Virus record (IMG/VR): IMGVR_UViG_3300017987_000345
Location: 1-24,770 of that record
Source: a virus
Length of the DNA: 24,770 nt
Direction: 5' to 3' (one strand)
Each line of letters begins with the position of its first letter. The first letter of the stretch is position 1. Of the stretch, positions 23,904-24,770 are shown piece after piece. The notes under the pieces were generated by a model, which was given only the letters and a program-made list of their open reading frames with translations, ran no database searches and was not told the origin of the DNA. Position numbers and translations under genes: made by a program.

Positions 23904-24551
23904 CTAATAACCTGTCTGGTCTAAAACTCCACCTGGCTCATCTTCAAGTTTTCTAAAAGAGACTTCCCTGGGTTCTGTCGTTTCAGACTCTTTAGATTCT
24001 TCAATAGAATCCTCTTGCATTTCCTGATCAATTTTGGACATTAAATCTTGATCAGACTGCAATTCATCTTTAACTAATTCGTCCAAACCTTCAATTTTAA
24101 ATGCTGGCTCCATATTAGCAGACGCTTCATTAACTAAAGTAACATACTGATTAAAAAGATAAGTAACAAGAAATGGTGGCCAACTCTTTAATTTATTTCG
24201 TAAAAAGATTTGACGTTCAATCTTTAAGTCTTCCCCTCCAGATGGGTTCTTAACTATAAAAAAGTCAATTTTGTCTAGGCGTTCTCCATTAAGGGCTTTA
24301 AAAGCATAAACAAGCGTTTCAACCTTAATATCACGAAGTAAAGCAGGTACCTTAACTTCTCCCTCACCCTTCGCTGCTGCCTCAGCATCAGGACGGCTAG
24401 ACAAAAAAGATTGAATTGCTTCTTCAGATTTACCATCAACCACACCTAGAATAATCTCTTGTCCATTAATTTTAACCGGACGTTCGCTATCAGATATTTT
24501 TTCGATCTCTTTAAAAGCAGTTTCAAGTTTTTCCATTAGAAGATCTGGCAT
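23904..24551 (-). CDS. Probable tail-assembly chaperone-position protein, first of pair (215 aa)
   Basis: The ATG at 24551 has a clear AAGGAG ribosome-binding site 6 nt upstream. It is a 215-residue soluble protein, acidic toward the C-terminus (DEPGGVLDQTGY, QEDSIEESKESE). Residues about 75-145 are helical and aromatic (VETLVYAFKALNGERLDKIDFFIV, WPPFLVTYLFNQY) and look like a small chaperone fold, preceded by VKINGQEIILGV. It is the first gene after the long leader and lies two genes before the tape measure. The usual chaperone pair is joined by a programmed frameshift; here both genes have their own start and are separated by 1 nt. Role inferred from gene order. Confidence 0.6.
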   Translation of the reverse strand: MPDLLMEKLETAFKEIEKISDSERPVKINGQEIILGVVDGKSEEAIQSFLSSRPDAEAAAKGEGEVKVPALLRDIKVETLVYAFKALNGERLDKIDFFIVKNPSGGEDLKIERQIFLRNKLKSWPPFLVTYLFNQYVTLVNEASANMEPAFKIEGLDELVKDELQSDQDLMSKIDQEMQEDSIEESKESETTEPREVSFRKLEDEPGGVLDQTGY

Positions 24552-24609
24552 TTAAAGCTCCTTGAAAATGGGAAGAAGGAAAACCTGAAGTGGTTTACAT
24601 CTTGATTCA

Positions 24610-24617
24610 AATTTATA
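24610..24617 (-). promoter_or_regulatory. Candidate promoter -10-like element (TATAAATT)
   Basis: The minus strand reads TATATAAATTTG here, about 58 nt upstream of the first gene start. TATAAATT is 7 of 8 to the T4 late consensus TATAAATA. No convincing -35 box lies 17 nt upstream, which would suit a late-type promoter. The sequence is very AT-rich, so chance is a real possibility. Confidence 0.35.
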
Positions 24618-24630
24618 TAAATCTTCATCT

Positions 24631-24647
24631 AACCTTTATTAAAGGTT
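24631..24647. repeat. 17-bp palindrome AACCTTTATTAAAGGTT (operator-like)
   Basis: 8-bp perfect arms AACCTTTA and TAAAGGTT with a single central T. With a 1-nt centre it is too tight for a hairpin terminator and better fits a dimeric protein binding site. It sits just upstream of the promoter-like element in the direction of transcription. Confidence 0.65.
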
Positions 24648-24656
24648 GTGATTCAA

Positions 24657-24678
24657 ATTTTATCTGCATTTTATCTGT
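24657..24678. repeat. 11-bp tandem repeat (ATTTTATCTGC / ATTTTATCTGT)
   Basis: Two adjacent 11-bp copies differ at the last base and lie next to the second copy of the GATTCAAATTT repeat. One-helical-turn spacing would place two bound proteins on the same face of the DNA. Confidence 0.6.
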
Positions 24679-24725
24679 ATTTAAATAATACCAGGACTAA
24701 AAATCTTCCCAAATTAATTATTCTC

Positions 24726-24770
24726 CTAAGATAGAGTATTCGTTGTTAATCCGGCATTCCCGGCAACATA
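24726..24770 (-). CDS. Possible C-terminal end of an upstream gene (partial)
   Basis: Read from the right edge, one minus frame gives YVAGNAGLTTNTLS and a TAG at 24728-24726. A second open frame gives CCRECRINNEYSILGE with TAA at 24720-24718. The first has third codon positions mostly A or T like the neighbouring genes, and a glycine/threonine-rich end fits a structural protein such as tube or sheath, so I favour it. Fourteen codons are too few to name the product. Confidence 0.3.
   Translation of the reverse strand, partial: YVAGNAGLTTNTLS

Larger units (their letters stand above)
24604..24660. repeat. 11-bp direct repeat GATTCAAATTT flanking a palindrome
   Basis: GATTCAAATTT occurs at 24604-24614 and again at 24650-24660, 46 bp apart, on the two sides of the palindrome at 24631-24647. 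Together they could be paired binding sites for a regulator acting on the operon leader. Confidence 0.7.
24552..24725. other. Intergenic leader of the chaperone/tape-measure operon
   Basis: About 170 bases with no credible gene on either strand, the only such stretch in the window. It holds a 17-bp palindrome, an 11-bp direct repeat on each side of it, an 11-bp tandem repeat and a late-promoter-like element, then the ribosome-binding site of the 215-aa gene. No hairpin followed by a T run that would make a good terminator was seen for the upstream gene. Confidence 0.7.

Noticed and set aside
23900-23925. Programmed frameshift between the 215-aa and 391-aa genes
   Set aside because: The downstream frame is +1, open upstream only about 15 nt, and no slippery heptamer is present; the second gene has its own AGGT and ATG.
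24581-24596. AAACC...GGTTT hairpin in the leader as a terminator
   Set aside because: Only 5 bp with a 6-nt loop and no T run; too weak to call.

Overview
The window is a piece of the late structural region of an AT-rich, contractile-tailed (myovirus-type) bacteriophage. Everything that looks like a real gene is on the minus strand, so the cluster reads from right to left. The genes are packed almost end to end: five junctions overlap as TAATG, one as ATGA, and most other gaps are 1 to 13 bases. The host cannot be read from this sequence. No integrase, lysogeny gene, tRNA, CRISPR array or insertion sequence is visible.

Layout in transcription order. At the right edge is the probable last codons of an upstream gene (about 24726-24770), then the only long non-coding stretch (24552-24725), which holds repeats, a palindrome and a promoter-like element. 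Next come two probable tail-assembly-chaperone-position genes (24551-23904, 23902-22727), a 680-residue tape-measure protein (22727-20685), two tandem paralogous proteins in the tube-initiator position (20685-20116, 20116-19268), a baseplate hub protein (19275-16918) and a gp5/gpV-like central spike (16915-15110). Two unrecognised proteins follow (15110-14412, 14400-13609), then a gp25-like wedge protein with an N-terminal zinc-site domain and a TTG start (13606-12803), a large gp6/gpJ-like wedge protein (12792-9646), a gpI/gp7-like protein (9646-7535) and a small fibre/appendage-type protein (7503-6895). A free-standing HNH endonuclease packed with zinc knuckles sits inside the operon (6898-5312). 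After it come two small unknown ORFs (5307-5068, 5065-4865) and two large fibre or baseplate-appendage proteins that share an N-terminal module (4852-1844, and 1828 running off the left edge).

Taken together the window follows the assembly logic of a contractile tail: chaperones and tape measure, tube start, hub and spike, wedge, then host-contact appendages. The tail sheath, tube and head genes should lie to the right of the window and more fibre genes to the left. At about 1.5 angstrom per tape-measure residue the tail would be roughly 100 nm long (inference).

The less ordinary points are: metal-site motifs spread through the hub, spike, gp25-like and wedge proteins; the paralogous pair before the hub; the HNH gene with many CxxC pairs; an 11-bp-arm inverted repeat inside the hub gene; and the repeat-rich intergenic leader. 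I did not find a defence system or other clearly new multi-gene system.
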